DNA from: Pseudomonas nunensis | GTDB taxonomy: Bacteria; Pseudomonadota; Gammaproteobacteria; Pseudomonadales; Pseudomonadaceae | DNA length: 64,000 nucleotides | Assembly: GCF_024296925.1 (NCBI RefSeq) | Contig: NZ_CP101125.1 | Coordinates: 3,784,501-3,848,500 of the forward strand | Direction of reading: 5' to 3' | Shown here: positions 17,179 to 25,960 of the stretch, one piece after another | Layout of the letters: each line of letters starts with the position of its first letter | How positions within the stretch are numbered: the stretch's first letter is position 1 | Notes under the pieces: generated by a model | Told to the model about the DNA's origin: nothing | What the model saw: the letters and a program-made list of their open reading frames with translations, nothing else | Databases searched by the model: none | Position numbers and translations under genes: made by a program

Positions 17179-19655
17179 TATTGAGACTCCTGTACAAAAT
17201 TTTCCAAAACCTTGCTGCCGGGGTGACATTCCCACCACGTGCGATATGGCAAATACGGGTCAGCCAATCCTTCAGGTGCGACAATAACTCTTAGCGGATC
17301 ATCAAAACTCGGCAATGGCAAATGAGTTTCTCCAGGCATCAGTAGCACCAACTCCAGCCATCCCCCAGCACTATCTTGAGGTGCAAGCGCACACCAGAAT
17401 GGTAGCGTCTTAAGGGCGTCGTCTTGGTACATCTCATCCAGCACTACCTGACTGGCGCGTACAGCCTGAACTTGCCTGGTACGCAGTAAGTTCTGCAACC
17501 AGAAACGCCAATTGTGCAGCATCGCTTTGGACGTAACCCTAGCGTACGACTCAGGTCGGTAGCGGACCCGCAACAACTGTGAAGATGGCATCCAACTCGG
17601 AACAGATAATGGCTCCACGCCGCGCAGATGGAATAGATGCCCCAGCGTCGGGGTAAAAGCGCCTCGTCCTTGATTACGACAGCCAGGACATCCCCCACAG
17701 CTACGTTCAGGGGCGATGCCACTAGGGCGATAAAACTCATCCAACTGCCAACATAGCGGTTGCCGCGTGTCCTTTAGCCATCTGGTTAGACGAGAAAAAC
17801 CATCAGCCCTGGCCTTTTTTTCCTGATCGCGGCGCGGGGCTACCTGTTGCTGCCATACCTCAGGAGCCAAATGGGCGTCAATGAGGATCTGAACGCCAAT
17901 ACGGCTGAAATAATCCTCAAAATAATCATTAAGAACCTGCTCATTCTCTGGAGTTATCTCACCCTCGAACTGTGGCGGTTCGGGTGGAGTAAAAAACAGA
18001 CGAATAACCCCCGCACGCTGCATCAACTGCAGGGTACGCAGGTTCCATTTTTCATTACGCTTGCTATGTCGTGGCAGGCCGCGATGCAGAGCAGATCGAG
18101 AAATTGTGAAATATTCACCGCTGCTCTCCCTGCTTTCCAACAACATTTTCCAGCGCTCCACCCCCAACTCCGCAGAGATCAACTTCTCCTGCGAAAGTCT
18201 TTCCGCCACACTCAACTGTCCTGGGTGGTAGATAAGCCAAGACCAGCAGGCTGTACCGTCACGCCCCCCTCGACCAGCCTCCTGATAGAACCGATCTAAA
18301 CTCTCCGGTACAGCCGCATGCAGTACCGAACGCACCCCGGACTTATCCATGCCTACACCGAAGGCGGAGGTAGCGACCATGATGTCTAGTTCGTCATCTC
18401 CCCACTTGCGAATCAGCGCGTCGCGCTGATCTGCGGCTGTTGAGCCATGGAATAATCCGACTCTAGTGAACCCATTGCCAAGCAGTAAATGTTTCCAGTT
18501 TTCAGCCTCTTTTTTCTGTGTGGTATACAAAATCAGTGGCCGAGGTAAACACCGAAGCGCGTCCAATACAGCAAGTTGATGTTCTGTAGGGTCCGCAGTT
18601 TTCAACACATTAAAATTCAATTCTGGGCGTAAAAAGCTGCCATGAATTTCAATGGCTTGTTTGCCTTCCAGAACAAAAGAATCTTTAAGCAACTGCAGCG
18701 TCGGATCACTGAAGGTTGCCGACATCAAGACTGTACGTATGCCTTTCGGTGAATGCTCCCTCAGCGAGCGAAACAGGGGTGCCAGCAACTGGAATTCAGG
18801 ACGAAATCCTGCCCCCCAGTGGTCAATAATATGCGCCTCGTCAACAACCAGAGCCTCCAACTGCCCTTGCTGTGCCAACCGAAAAAGCGCCGGCCGGAGT
18901 TTGCCGCTAGCTAACTCCGGCGAGCAGAACAAAATACGCTGCCCCCCGTCTTTCAAACGCTCGAGGACTTGCTGGTGCTCAGCATCCGCCTGGCCTCCAT
19001 ACAAGACATAACTACCTCCATGACCACAGTCTGCACGGTTAAGTACCTCAGCGGCACGGGTTGCCTGCTCCAGCGCCAACCCTACTGTTGGTACAATGAC
19101 CAGTACCAGTTTCTGCTTGCCCGAAAACAGGCTCAGCGCATGAATGACTAGGGTCTTTCCGCTACCGGTTGGCAGGTTGATGATCAGCGTACTGTCAGGA
19201 GGGGATGTTAAAACTGTACGTATTGCTGCTTGCTGCCCAAGCCCCTGGTATGAAGCGAACTGCTCATTTTTGAGCCTTTGCCGCAGAGCTACATCCATTG
19301 GCACGGCCTTCAGATGTCGACGGGGATGATGTCCATAAACATCAAGCGCATCATTATTTTGAACATCCGCCATCCGCACGTAACCCGTCATGGCATCCCG
19401 GACTACTCCAGCACGAGAAAGATGCATGTCACTAACGGCATTGGCAGGTAGTCGCAACACGGGGTCGACGATGCTGTGCGCTAATGCACAACCCAAAGCA
19501 TCCCGGCACACCGCCGCGCGGTCCGCCGGACCTGATTTAAGATCCCGAAAAACCTTTAATAACCGAATAAAAAACGATTCAGACAGTGTGCTGGTCTCGC
19601 AAACTAAGCCTGGATTCAACAATGCTGCTTGTAGGGCGTTCCACTGTGCTTGCAT
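17178..19655 (-). CDS. dpdF: DpdF, RecQ-like DEAH helicase
   Basis: An 825-residue SF2 helicase related to RecQ. LPTGSGKT is at 161-168, DEAH at 272-275, SAT at 312-314, and the RecQ-like block AFGVGMDKSGVRSV leads to QEAGRGGRDG at 458-467. A cysteine group CGGCPGC about 190 residues further on may bind zinc. It is expected to act on DNA in the restriction arm. The start at 19655 (MQAQWNAL) overlaps the dpdE stop as TGATG; a Met ten codons upstream lies inside dpdE. The N-terminal 140 residues carry no recognised domain. Confidence 0.88.
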   Translation of the reverse strand: MQAQWNALQAALLNPGLVCETSTLSESFFIRLLKVFRDLKSGPADRAAVCRDALGCALAHSIVDPVLRLPANAVSDMHLSRAGVVRDAMTGYVRMADVQNNDALDVYGHHPRRHLKAVPMDVALRQRLKNEQFASYQGLGQQAAIRTVLTSPPDSTLIINLPTGSGKTLVIHALSLFSGKQKLVLVIVPTVGLALEQATRAAEVLNRADCGHGGSYVLYGGQADAEHQQVLERLKDGGQRILFCSPELASGKLRPALFRLAQQGQLEALVVDEAHIIDHWGAGFRPEFQLLAPLFRSLREHSPKGIRTVLMSATFSDPTLQLLKDSFVLEGKQAIEIHGSFLRPELNFNVLKTADPTEHQLAVLDALRCLPRPLILYTTQKKEAENWKHLLLGNGFTRVGLFHGSTAADQRDALIRKWGDDELDIMVATSAFGVGMDKSGVRSVLHAAVPESLDRFYQEAGRGGRDGTACWSWLIYHPGQLSVAERLSQEKLISAELGVERWKMLLESRESSGEYFTISRSALHRGLPRHSKRNEKWNLRTLQLMQRAGVIRLFFTPPEPPQFEGEITPENEQVLNDYFEDYFSRIGVQILIDAHLAPEVWQQQVAPRRDQEKKARADGFSRLTRWLKDTRQPLCWQLDEFYRPSGIAPERSCGGCPGCRNQGRGAFTPTLGHLFHLRGVEPLSVPSWMPSSQLLRVRYRPESYARVTSKAMLHNWRFWLQNLLRTRQVQAVRASQVVLDEMYQDDALKTLPFWCALAPQDSAGGWLELVLLMPGETHLPLPSFDDPLRVIVAPEGLADPYLPYRTWWECHPGSKVLENFVQESQ

Positions 19656-22600
19656 CAAGCCCCCCTCAGCATCTTGTTTGTACACACAACTACCGCATGC
19701 ATCGATAGTAGTTGCAGTTGCGGCTCAAACGAACAGATTTGCACCTGGGGCAGGTCAGCCAAAATCTGTTGGCGACTTCTAGAGGCGATCTCCAAGATCA
19801 TTCGCTTCCAGTGCTCTGCAGGTAACAAGGACTCAAACTCAGGCCAGGCGTCACTGCGCAGATTGAAATCTTGAAAGCTGGGATTAGCTTTGTCATAAGG
19901 CCACTCCAACGACCTCAACATGCTCTCAGCAACCACCAGACTGCCATCCTCCGCCAGCCAATGGCTCTGCACTGAAGGCATCAACATCTCATCGCCACAA
20001 ACTTGTTCCAGACGACTAGACCCAAGCTTCACAGCGGTTACCAACCAATTAAGTCGGAAGAATATTTTCGGTGCGCTCAAATTGCCTTTTTCAAGTATGC
20101 GCAGAAAAGCACTGGTTGCTCCTCGCGAATCAACAGTAATCAAATTATAAACTGAGTCTACAAACGGCTGACCATATCGAAATGGATACACACCGGACTG
20201 ACCAGCAACCTGGGTTCTAGAAACACTCATTGGCGCAGTTGCCGGGGGATTGCCACTTTTGGGATCGATACCGGTTAGGCAGGTAGCAACAAAGGTTTGG
20301 ACGTCCACTAACGTCTTGGTGCCCTCACGTGATCCCTCTACGGCGAACCTGAGTCTAAATGGACTTTGCAAGTCACCCTCAAAATTGAAGGACAGCCCCT
20401 TAGTCATCCATGCGCACATGCGCTTGGCTTGCTCTTCTGCGGAGTCGTCGGCGTTGGCTATTTGTTCAGCGAAGTCCTTAGCCTCGCTGACCTCATCATC
20501 TAGCGCCAGCAACTCTTCCTGAACCTTCACGCGACGTCGCTCACGTACAAGCAAGCCATCATCGCCACTTAAGCCTGTTGCGCTCCGTAGCAGCGCCTCA
20601 TCACCCGAAGAGGCTACTGTTTTCCAGGTGCTCTCAAGATGCTCCTCCAGTACATATTGCAAGCTAGCTACCGTGTTGTTGAATATGCCTACTGACAGAT
20701 CCAGCACATCAATCCAGCGGCGGATTAATCCGTCATTCGCAGGAAGTAGCGCCAAACTTTCTACTGGACGAACCCCGACCAAGTTGGCACTGTAACGATT
20801 AAGTCGGCCAAGTCGCTGCTCAATACGACTGAAGGAGCGTGGCAAACTGTAATGCACTGCAATTCGCTGTCCCCCATGCAGGTTAAGACCGTCCTCACCC
20901 CGCTGGTCACATACCAACACTCTGACAGAATTCACAGGGCGGATGAATCGCAACTCTCGTTCGGGGATATAACGTTCAACCGCCACATCTAATTCGAAAG
21001 CCAGCAAAGTGAATATATGTTGCGCAACTTCCTCAACCCCACAGAATACCACTGCCTTGCCGTTTTTATGTTCAGCAAGCCAATTGCGAAGGCTTTCAAT
21101 CAAGCAATTGTCTTTATCTACCTGTTCGTGAAGGGCTTGCTGGGAGATATCATCAAGAAACTCCTGTTCAGCCTGCTTCAGCGAACCGGACAGACGTTGA
21201 ATGATCTGACTAGCGCGCCGACCGACTAGCAAAGGACTGACCAATAGATCATCTACCCATTGCAAGTACACCTCTGCATTCATCGCCTGGAAATCATCAG
21301 GATCACGACTTGCTTGACTGCGATACGCCTCCAGCAACAAATCTAAAGAAGGCATTTTCTCTGCCAATGGCCAATAACTACGTTTCAAGCCGGCAAGACC
21401 TGGAAACAGCCATGCCAGTTGCTGCGACTCGCGCCGGTTACGCAACATTCGCTGATGAAGTCGGTAGTGTTCGCCGATATAACGCCTTAAAGTTTGGACT
21501 GCCTGCATTCTCAGATCACCACTTTGCTCAGCAAAAAAATCTACAAGCGGAAGGGTCTCATTGACTAAAGATTGCAGAGACGGATCATCAGGGAATTTAC
21601 TCACCAAACTTTGAAGTATATGCTCCAAAGCTGCGTTGGAGTTGCTTGGCGTTAGGGCGCTGTACCAACCACCGACTAATTCTCGCTCAGCAATCTGGGT
21701 AGTAAAACGACGCACACCCTCCTGTGACAATTCATAGGCCTCAGGACTAAGGCAGTGCAGCATTGCCAAAAAGTTCTTCTCATTACCGTTTAGCGGAGTA
21801 CCAGAAAGAAGCAGTACAACCGAGGCCACCTGACAGCCTTCGGCCAGGGCACGAAAACGCTCACGCACTGCAAACTGTTGATCCCATGCCCAAGGTGCAA
21901 TTTGGTGAGCCTCATCGACCACCAATAAGGTCGGCAACCAACCCTTGAGGACACTATTTACTTGCTCATGCGAGCAGATTCGAATCAATCGCTGCGGCTC
22001 AGCATGACTTGCCAACAACTCACTAAGGTGAAAGCGTCCAGACAACTCATCTCGCCATTGCTCGATAAGTGCCGCAGGTACTGTGATAAGCACTCTTGAG
22101 TTATGTTTTTTCTCTAACACATGCTCACGAATGATCATGCCCGCTTCAATGGTTTTGCCGAGGCCTACTTCATCTGCCAAGAGGTATTTAGGTATTGGAT
22201 CCTGGAGAACACGACGCACTACAGCAATCTGATGCGGCTCCAACTCAACACTGCTGCTGGGAATTGACGAAATTGAACGACAGGCTGCGCGCTGCTCGAT
22301 ATAAGCGCTCAAAAAATCATGCCGTAAGGAGCAAAAATAGGGTGCGTCATTTGACCGCGCAGCCAAAAACGCCGCCGGGTCGAGCAGTTCTCCCGGCCCT
22401 ATATTCAGGCAATTAAGTTGATCAATGTCGACCTCTTGCTGATCTCCACCAGCCCGAAAAATCACTAGATGCCTGTTACCGGGGCGAGGACCAGCGTACC
22501 TACCCCTCCTCCAAATACCGCTTGCACGATCCTGACAATACACAATCGACTCTTCGTACAACTGTACACTTTCAAGCAAAGCAACATCTACGGCTTTCAG

Positions 22601-22735
22601 TCGACACTCAGAACTAATGGGCGACTCAAAAAACCCCACCACCCCCTCATTGCTCTTGTGATCCACGCTCAGTAATTTTCCTATACCGGAAAAATTACTG
22701 GAACACACGAGATCGCCAACCATCAATCCATTCAT
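19655..22735 (-). CDS. dpdE: DpdE, SNF2-like helicase/translocase
   Basis: A 1026-residue SNF2/RapA-type ATPase. ADEVGLGKT is at 187-195, DEAH at 274-277, SGTPLNG at 311-317, and motif VI QRLGRLNRYS lies in the second RecA-like lobe. About 340 residues follow the helicase core with no recognised domain. The chosen start at 22735 (MNGLMVGDL) has GGGA/GGA just upstream. The longer frame to 22789 overlaps the preceding small ORF and begins with an unlikely peptide. It is the first large gene of the restriction arm. Confidence 0.88.
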   Translation of the reverse strand: MNGLMVGDLVCSSNFSGIGKLLSVDHKSNEGVVGFFESPISSECRLKAVDVALLESVQLYEESIVYCQDRASGIWRRGRYAGPRPGNRHLVIFRAGGDQQEVDIDQLNCLNIGPGELLDPAAFLAARSNDAPYFCSLRHDFLSAYIEQRAACRSISSIPSSSVELEPHQIAVVRRVLQDPIPKYLLADEVGLGKTIEAGMIIREHVLEKKHNSRVLITVPAALIEQWRDELSGRFHLSELLASHAEPQRLIRICSHEQVNSVLKGWLPTLLVVDEAHQIAPWAWDQQFAVRERFRALAEGCQVASVVLLLSGTPLNGNEKNFLAMLHCLSPEAYELSQEGVRRFTTQIAERELVGGWYSALTPSNSNAALEHILQSLVSKFPDDPSLQSLVNETLPLVDFFAEQSGDLRMQAVQTLRRYIGEHYRLHQRMLRNRRESQQLAWLFPGLAGLKRSYWPLAEKMPSLDLLLEAYRSQASRDPDDFQAMNAEVYLQWVDDLLVSPLLVGRRASQIIQRLSGSLKQAEQEFLDDISQQALHEQVDKDNCLIESLRNWLAEHKNGKAVVFCGVEEVAQHIFTLLAFELDVAVERYIPERELRFIRPVNSVRVLVCDQRGEDGLNLHGGQRIAVHYSLPRSFSRIEQRLGRLNRYSANLVGVRPVESLALLPANDGLIRRWIDVLDLSVGIFNNTVASLQYVLEEHLESTWKTVASSGDEALLRSATGLSGDDGLLVRERRRVKVQEELLALDDEVSEAKDFAEQIANADDSAEEQAKRMCAWMTKGLSFNFEGDLQSPFRLRFAVEGSREGTKTLVDVQTFVATCLTGIDPKSGNPPATAPMSVSRTQVAGQSGVYPFRYGQPFVDSVYNLITVDSRGATSAFLRILEKGNLSAPKIFFRLNWLVTAVKLGSSRLEQVCGDEMLMPSVQSHWLAEDGSLVVAESMLRSLEWPYDKANPSFQDFNLRSDAWPEFESLLPAEHWKRMILEIASRSRQQILADLPQVQICSFEPQLQLLSMHAVVVCTNKMLRGA

Positions 22736-22743
22736 TCCATTCC

Positions 22744-22998
22744 CTAAATGTTCGTCATGTAGCGATATTCGGGTGCAACAAAACCACAACCACTATTGGC
22801 ACGGACAGACAGCAGCGTACACAGATGATCCAGATTATGCGTGTCGATTGCTTTGAACCGTTTCTGGAGGGCCACCCTTGGAGAACCGTGACCTGCCTCA
22901 CATGAGCAAAGCGTTACATTACCCATGTCACCAACAGGCGGTAAAGCAAACCAGGTAAGCCAGCGGTAATTTTTCGTATTTCTATTCAACTTATTCAT
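22744..22998 (-). CDS. small unidentified protein ahead of dpdE
   Basis: An 84-residue frame that begins with ATG directly after a TAG and stops eight bases before the dpdE start. It is Cys-containing (CSCEAGH, and a later SGCG) and basic, with no family I recognise. The tight spacing to dpdE suggests that it is the first gene of the minus-strand operon. It could equally be a remnant or an untranslated leader. No strong ribosome site is visible. Confidence 0.4.
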   Translation of the reverse strand: MNKLNRNTKNYRWLTWFALPPVGDMGNVTLCSCEAGHGSPRVALQKRFKAIDTHNLDHLCTLLSVRANSGCGFVAPEYRYMTNI

Positions 22999-23286
22999 CT
23001 ACTGGCCATCCTTGTCTTCACAGCGATCCGCATCACCGCAATCCTGACTTCAACTGCCTTCATTATCGAGATCACGATCTGTGCCGCTTTTGTCGTGACC
23101 CCATCGGAGGTCGATACCCAGATCGCATTCTGGGTCTACCCTATTGTAGACCTACTGACCATCGGTGCTCAGCTCACGTTTCTGAGTCGGAATGCTGATT
23201 TATGCCGGCATGACGAGCGAAGTCAAAATAAAGCTACGGAGCCGCAAGGCAACTCCTTTGCTTGGTTTAAACACTGTAGCGATTGA
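22945..23286 (+). pseudogene. membrane-protein-like frame without a normal start
   Basis: The frame is open from 22945 to a TGA at 23284-23286 and reads as two or three hydrophobic helices (LLAILVFTAIRITAIL, then FIIEITICAAFVV, then YPIVDLLTIGAQLTFL) followed by a polar tail. There is no ATG. The only obvious start codon is a GTG at 23095, inside the hydrophobic part. Its 5-prime end overlaps the small minus-strand frame. It may be the remnant of a two-helix membrane protein or a gene with a non-standard start such as CTG or ATT. Confidence 0.3.
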
Positions 23287-23308
23287 ATCGCTGCATTCTC
23301 TCGCCCAC

Positions 23309-23608
23309 TCAAAAACTCACTGCCACGCCACTCAGGTAATCTGTGAGCAAATCTTGGATCAGCAGCACTTTGCGCTGCAACTGCTCGACATGCGCACGCT
23401 CTGCTCGTAGTGCCGAGTACACCTCCCGATATTCCTGCATCAGCCTCTTGCTGACTGTCTGTTGGTGAGTTAAGGCGTCGGCCCGTTGCGCGAGAGCATC
23501 CTGGATAGTGCGCAGGAGCAACGCTTGAATCAGTAACGCAACCATCAGCGTGATGATGACCAAGCCTGCCCCTCCCAAAATTGACCACACCAACTCCTTA
23601 CCTTCCAT
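23309..23608 (-). CDS. small membrane protein with cytoplasmic coiled coil
   Basis: A 99-residue protein with one N-terminal membrane helix (about residues 9-32, ILGGAGLVIITLMVALLIQA) followed by a continuous helix with heptad pattern up to about residue 90. I chose the ATG at 23608 (MEGKELVW) because a GGGGG/GAG stretch precedes it; a Met nine codons upstream is possible. It lies between the Dpd restriction arm and the WYL regulator, transcribed toward the arm. Function unknown. Its location suggests a role in, or passenger status with, the island. Confidence 0.6.
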   Translation of the reverse strand: MEGKELVWSILGGAGLVIITLMVALLIQALLLRTIQDALAQRADALTHQQTVSKRLMQEYREVYSALRAERAHVEQLQRKVLLIQDLLTDYLSGVAVSF

Positions 23609-23727
23609 CTCGTTTCCCCCGGCACTAGCGGTCAATCTTGAACCGCGATCGCAGAATATGTAGCCTTTGACGACAGGTCTATGATGTAGGCATATACAGG
23701 TAAAGTTTCTGCACAGATGGAGACGTT

Positions 23728-24600
23728 ATGAAACGCAAGCAATCGATCGAACAAGTACGCTGGGATCTGGCCTTACGCTATCGTCTGATCGAGACCATTA
23801 CCTGGTGGGAGGGCCGCCTGACCACAGGGCACCTGATGCAGAGCTTTGGCATCAGTCGGCAGCAGGCGTCGAAGGACATCAACAGCTACATAAATGAATA
23901 TGCGCCTAAAAACCTTACATATAGCAAGTCGCTGAAGGGCTATGTGCCGAGCAAAGCGTTCAAGCCACTTTTCATCGATGACAGTGCCAGCGCCTATTTA
24001 CACCTACTCAACCAGAATCACGAACGCGCGCCGCACATCGACGGCCTAGCCCTGGCCTATGCCCATACTGAAGTACTGCATGTGCCGGACCGCACGATCC
24101 GCCCAGAGGTACTACGACCGCTGCTTAAGGCCTGCCGTGAAGGCCTCCGACTGGAAACCGAGTACGTATCATTTTCCACGCCGATTTCAGAAATCCGCCT
24201 GATTGCTCCACACACACTGATCTACACCGGCATGCGCTGGCATGTACGCGCTTACTGCGAGAAGAATGGCGAGTACCGTGACTTCGTACTCAGCCGCTTG
24301 CGGGGTGAGCCGGACGTATTAGACACCTCGGCATTTAGCCGCGAGGCAGATACCGGCTGGAACACCCTGGTTGATGTAATCATCGAACCTGACCAACGCC
24401 TGACACCTGAACAAAAGAACATCATTGAGATCGACTACGGTATGCAAAACGGCCAACTCATACTCCCTAGCCGCGGCGCTCTCGTGCAATACGTACTGCA
24501 ACGTTTTCAAATTGACGCGAACAAAGTGGAATCCAGGGCGAGCGCACAGCAAATCGTGGTAACCAATCTCAACGCGCTACAGCCCTGGCTGTATCACTGA
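23728..24600 (+). CDS. WYL-domain transcriptional regulator (BrxR/CapW type)
   Basis: A 290-residue regulator. An N-terminal winged helix (about 20-75, with HLMQSFGISRQQASKDI as the recognition region) precedes a WYL domain (about 120-205, including LIAPHTLIYTGMRWHVRAY and DFVLSRL) and a C-terminal WCX-like part. Length and layout match the BrxR/CapW family, homodimeric repressors that sit beside BREX, CBASS and other defence systems and are thought to respond to a nucleic-acid-related ligand through WYL. It is the natural candidate to regulate the Dpd island. A possible promoter upstream is TTGACG, 18 bases, CATATA (about 23678-23707). I saw no clear operator palindrome. Confidence 0.85.
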   Translation: MKRKQSIEQVRWDLALRYRLIETITWWEGRLTTGHLMQSFGISRQQASKDINSYINEYAPKNLTYSKSLKGYVPSKAFKPLFIDDSASAYLHLLNQNHERAPHIDGLALAYAHTEVLHVPDRTIRPEVLRPLLKACREGLRLETEYVSFSTPISEIRLIAPHTLIYTGMRWHVRAYCEKNGEYRDFVLSRLRGEPDVLDTSAFSREADTGWNTLVDVIIEPDQRLTPEQKNIIEIDYGMQNGQLILPSRGALVQYVLQRFQIDANKVESRASAQQIVVTNLNALQPWLYH

Positions 24601-25111
24601 GGACAGCAGAATACGTGTGAGCGGCGACTGCGCCCGCGTAATTTGCTTCAAATTCCGCTGGCAGCCATAGGCTGAAATAGCAGACACCGGCATAAATATG
24701 GGAATGCCAAGCAGCGCTGCCCCCCAAGCAGGACAAATACGATGATGGCGAGTACCAGATATACGTTGCCTGCCGAAGACTGGCGACTGCCTACGGCTCA
24801 CTACCCACCTATCCTCATTTAGATTGGGGGACGCGCAGAGAAATGTTCGTGTTTCAGGATGATAGATGCCTAATAGATCTCTGTCAGAGAGTGACGGGAA
24901 TCGACCCCCTACAGAAACTGGCGGACCGAAACGGCTAAATTACAGAAGGGTGCTAACGGAATTCTTAACACTAAAGACCCTGCAAAATTCGCCAGTCACA
25001 TGCATTCTTGCCGGGGCAAAGTATCTCGCGCGCTTACAACTAGGCAACATCACGATTTATGGCCGAAAAATCTGTGGGGGTAAATGTGGGGGTATTTTTC
25101 AGACATGAAAA
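24601..25111. other. gene-poor junction between the defence island and tRNA-Pro
   Basis: No convincing gene. Two GTGGGGGTA repeats lie 12 bases apart (about 25074 and 25086). A short plus-strand frame through them (25044 to about 25149, ending after the tRNA terminator stem) reads AEKSVGVNVGVF..., like the tail of a tyrosine integrase, but everything upstream is stopped (TAG at 25041). This may be the scar of an integrase at the tRNA attachment site. Confidence 0.3.
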
Positions 25112-25135
25112 AGCCCAACCTTTTCAGATTGGGCT
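25112..25135 (-). terminator. intrinsic terminator of tRNA-Pro
   Basis: On the minus strand AGCCCAA and TTGGGCT form a 7-bp stem with a 10-base loop, followed by TTTTTC, 16 bases beyond the tRNA-Pro 3-prime end. Confidence 0.8.
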
Positions 25136-25151
25136 AAGTCATTGAAAAATA

Positions 25152-25228
25152 TGGTCGGGACGGAGTGATTCGAACACTCGACCCCTAGCACCCCATGCTA
25201 GTGCGCTACCGGACTGCGCTACGCCCCG
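25152..25228 (-). tRNA. tRNA-Pro(GGG)
   Basis: 77 bases including an encoded CCA. The acceptor stem CGGGGCG/CGTCCCG has one G-U pair. The anticodon stem CTAGC/GCTAG closes the loop ATGGGGT, giving anticodon GGG, and the T arm reads GTTCGAATC. Its 3-prime end faces the defence island, the usual orientation for integration into a tRNA gene. Confidence 0.97.
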
Positions 25229-25317
25229 ACTAGGCGTCAAACCTGTTCCTCAGCTCGAGGAACGCTCAAGAATATATCGCAAGCTTTTGAAAACTGGAAG
25301 TATTCAAACGCAGGAAT

Positions 25318-25674
25318 TTATTTCTTGAGGACAACCAATACGTCTTCCAATTCAGCAATCATCTGCCGAATCATCTGTTTGTATTGGGTGGTGTCGTCTT
25401 TGGCTTCATCGCCGGACAAACGCAAGCGTGCGCCGCCGATGGTGAACCCTTGATCGTAAAGGAGCGCGCGGATCTGCCGGATCATCAGCACGTCTTGTCG
25501 CTGATAATACCGGCGGTTTCCGCGGCGTTTGACGGGGTTGAGTTGAGGAAACTCCTGCTCCCAGTAGCGCAGCACGTGTGGTTTTACCGCACACAGCTCG
25601 CTGACTTCACCAATGGTGAAGTAGCGTTTGCCTGGGATGACGGGTAGCTCGTCGTTATGACTTGGTTCCAGCAT
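25318..25674 (-). CDS. MerR-family regulator downstream of ihfA
   Basis: A 118-residue MerR-type protein. An N-terminal winged helix ([22 protein letters not shown], about 18-39) precedes RRGNRRYY and a short dimerisation helix, with no effector domain. It is the standard neighbour of ihfA in Pseudomonas. I use the ATG at 25674 (MLEPSHND), which overlaps the ihfA end by 20 bases; a Met three codons earlier is possible. Target genes are unknown. Confidence 0.88.
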   Translation of the reverse strand: MLEPSHNDELPVIPGKRYFTIGEVSELCAVKPHVLRYWEQEFPQLNPVKRRGNRRYYQRQDVLMIRQIRALLYDQGFTIGGARLRLSGDEAKDDTTQYKQMIRQMIAELEDVLVVLKK

Positions 25675-25957
25675 AAGCCTCAACTCGGGCCTTCAACTTC
25701 TGCCCTGGACGAAAGGTGACCACACGGCGAGCCGTGATCGGGATTTCTTCACCCGTTTTCGGATTGCGGCCAGGCCGCTGGCGTTTGTCCCGAAGGTCGA
25801 AATTGCCGAAACCGGACAATTTGACTTGTTCGTTGTCTTCAAGAGCGTGCCTGATTTCTTCAAAAAACAGTTCGACCAATTCCTTGGCCTCCCGTTTATT
25901 CAGGCCCAGCTCTTCATACAGACGTTCCGCCATCTCAGCTTTCGTCAGAGCCCCCAT
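25655..25957 (-). CDS. ihfA: integration host factor alpha subunit
   Basis: A 100-residue DNA-bending protein of the HU/IHF family, which works as a heterodimer with IhfB. It shows the family signature [21 protein letters not shown] with the proline of the DNA-intercalating arm. It starts three bases after the pheT stop, the conserved pheST-ihfA order. Confidence 0.97.
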   Translation of the reverse strand: MGALTKAEMAERLYEELGLNKREAKELVELFFEEIRHALEDNEQVKLSGFGNFDLRDKRQRPGRNPKTGEEIPITARRVVTFRPGQKLKARVEAYAGTKS

Positions 25958-25960
25958 ACG

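Noticed and set aside
23223..23588. 121-codon minus-strand frame overlapping the coiled-coil membrane protein
   Set aside because: It overlaps a frame with a clear membrane helix and heptad pattern; this alternative has neither.
24866..25108. 80-codon frame next to tRNA-Pro as an independent gene
   Set aside because: No domain and no clear ribosome site; the region is better explained as a decayed integration junction.
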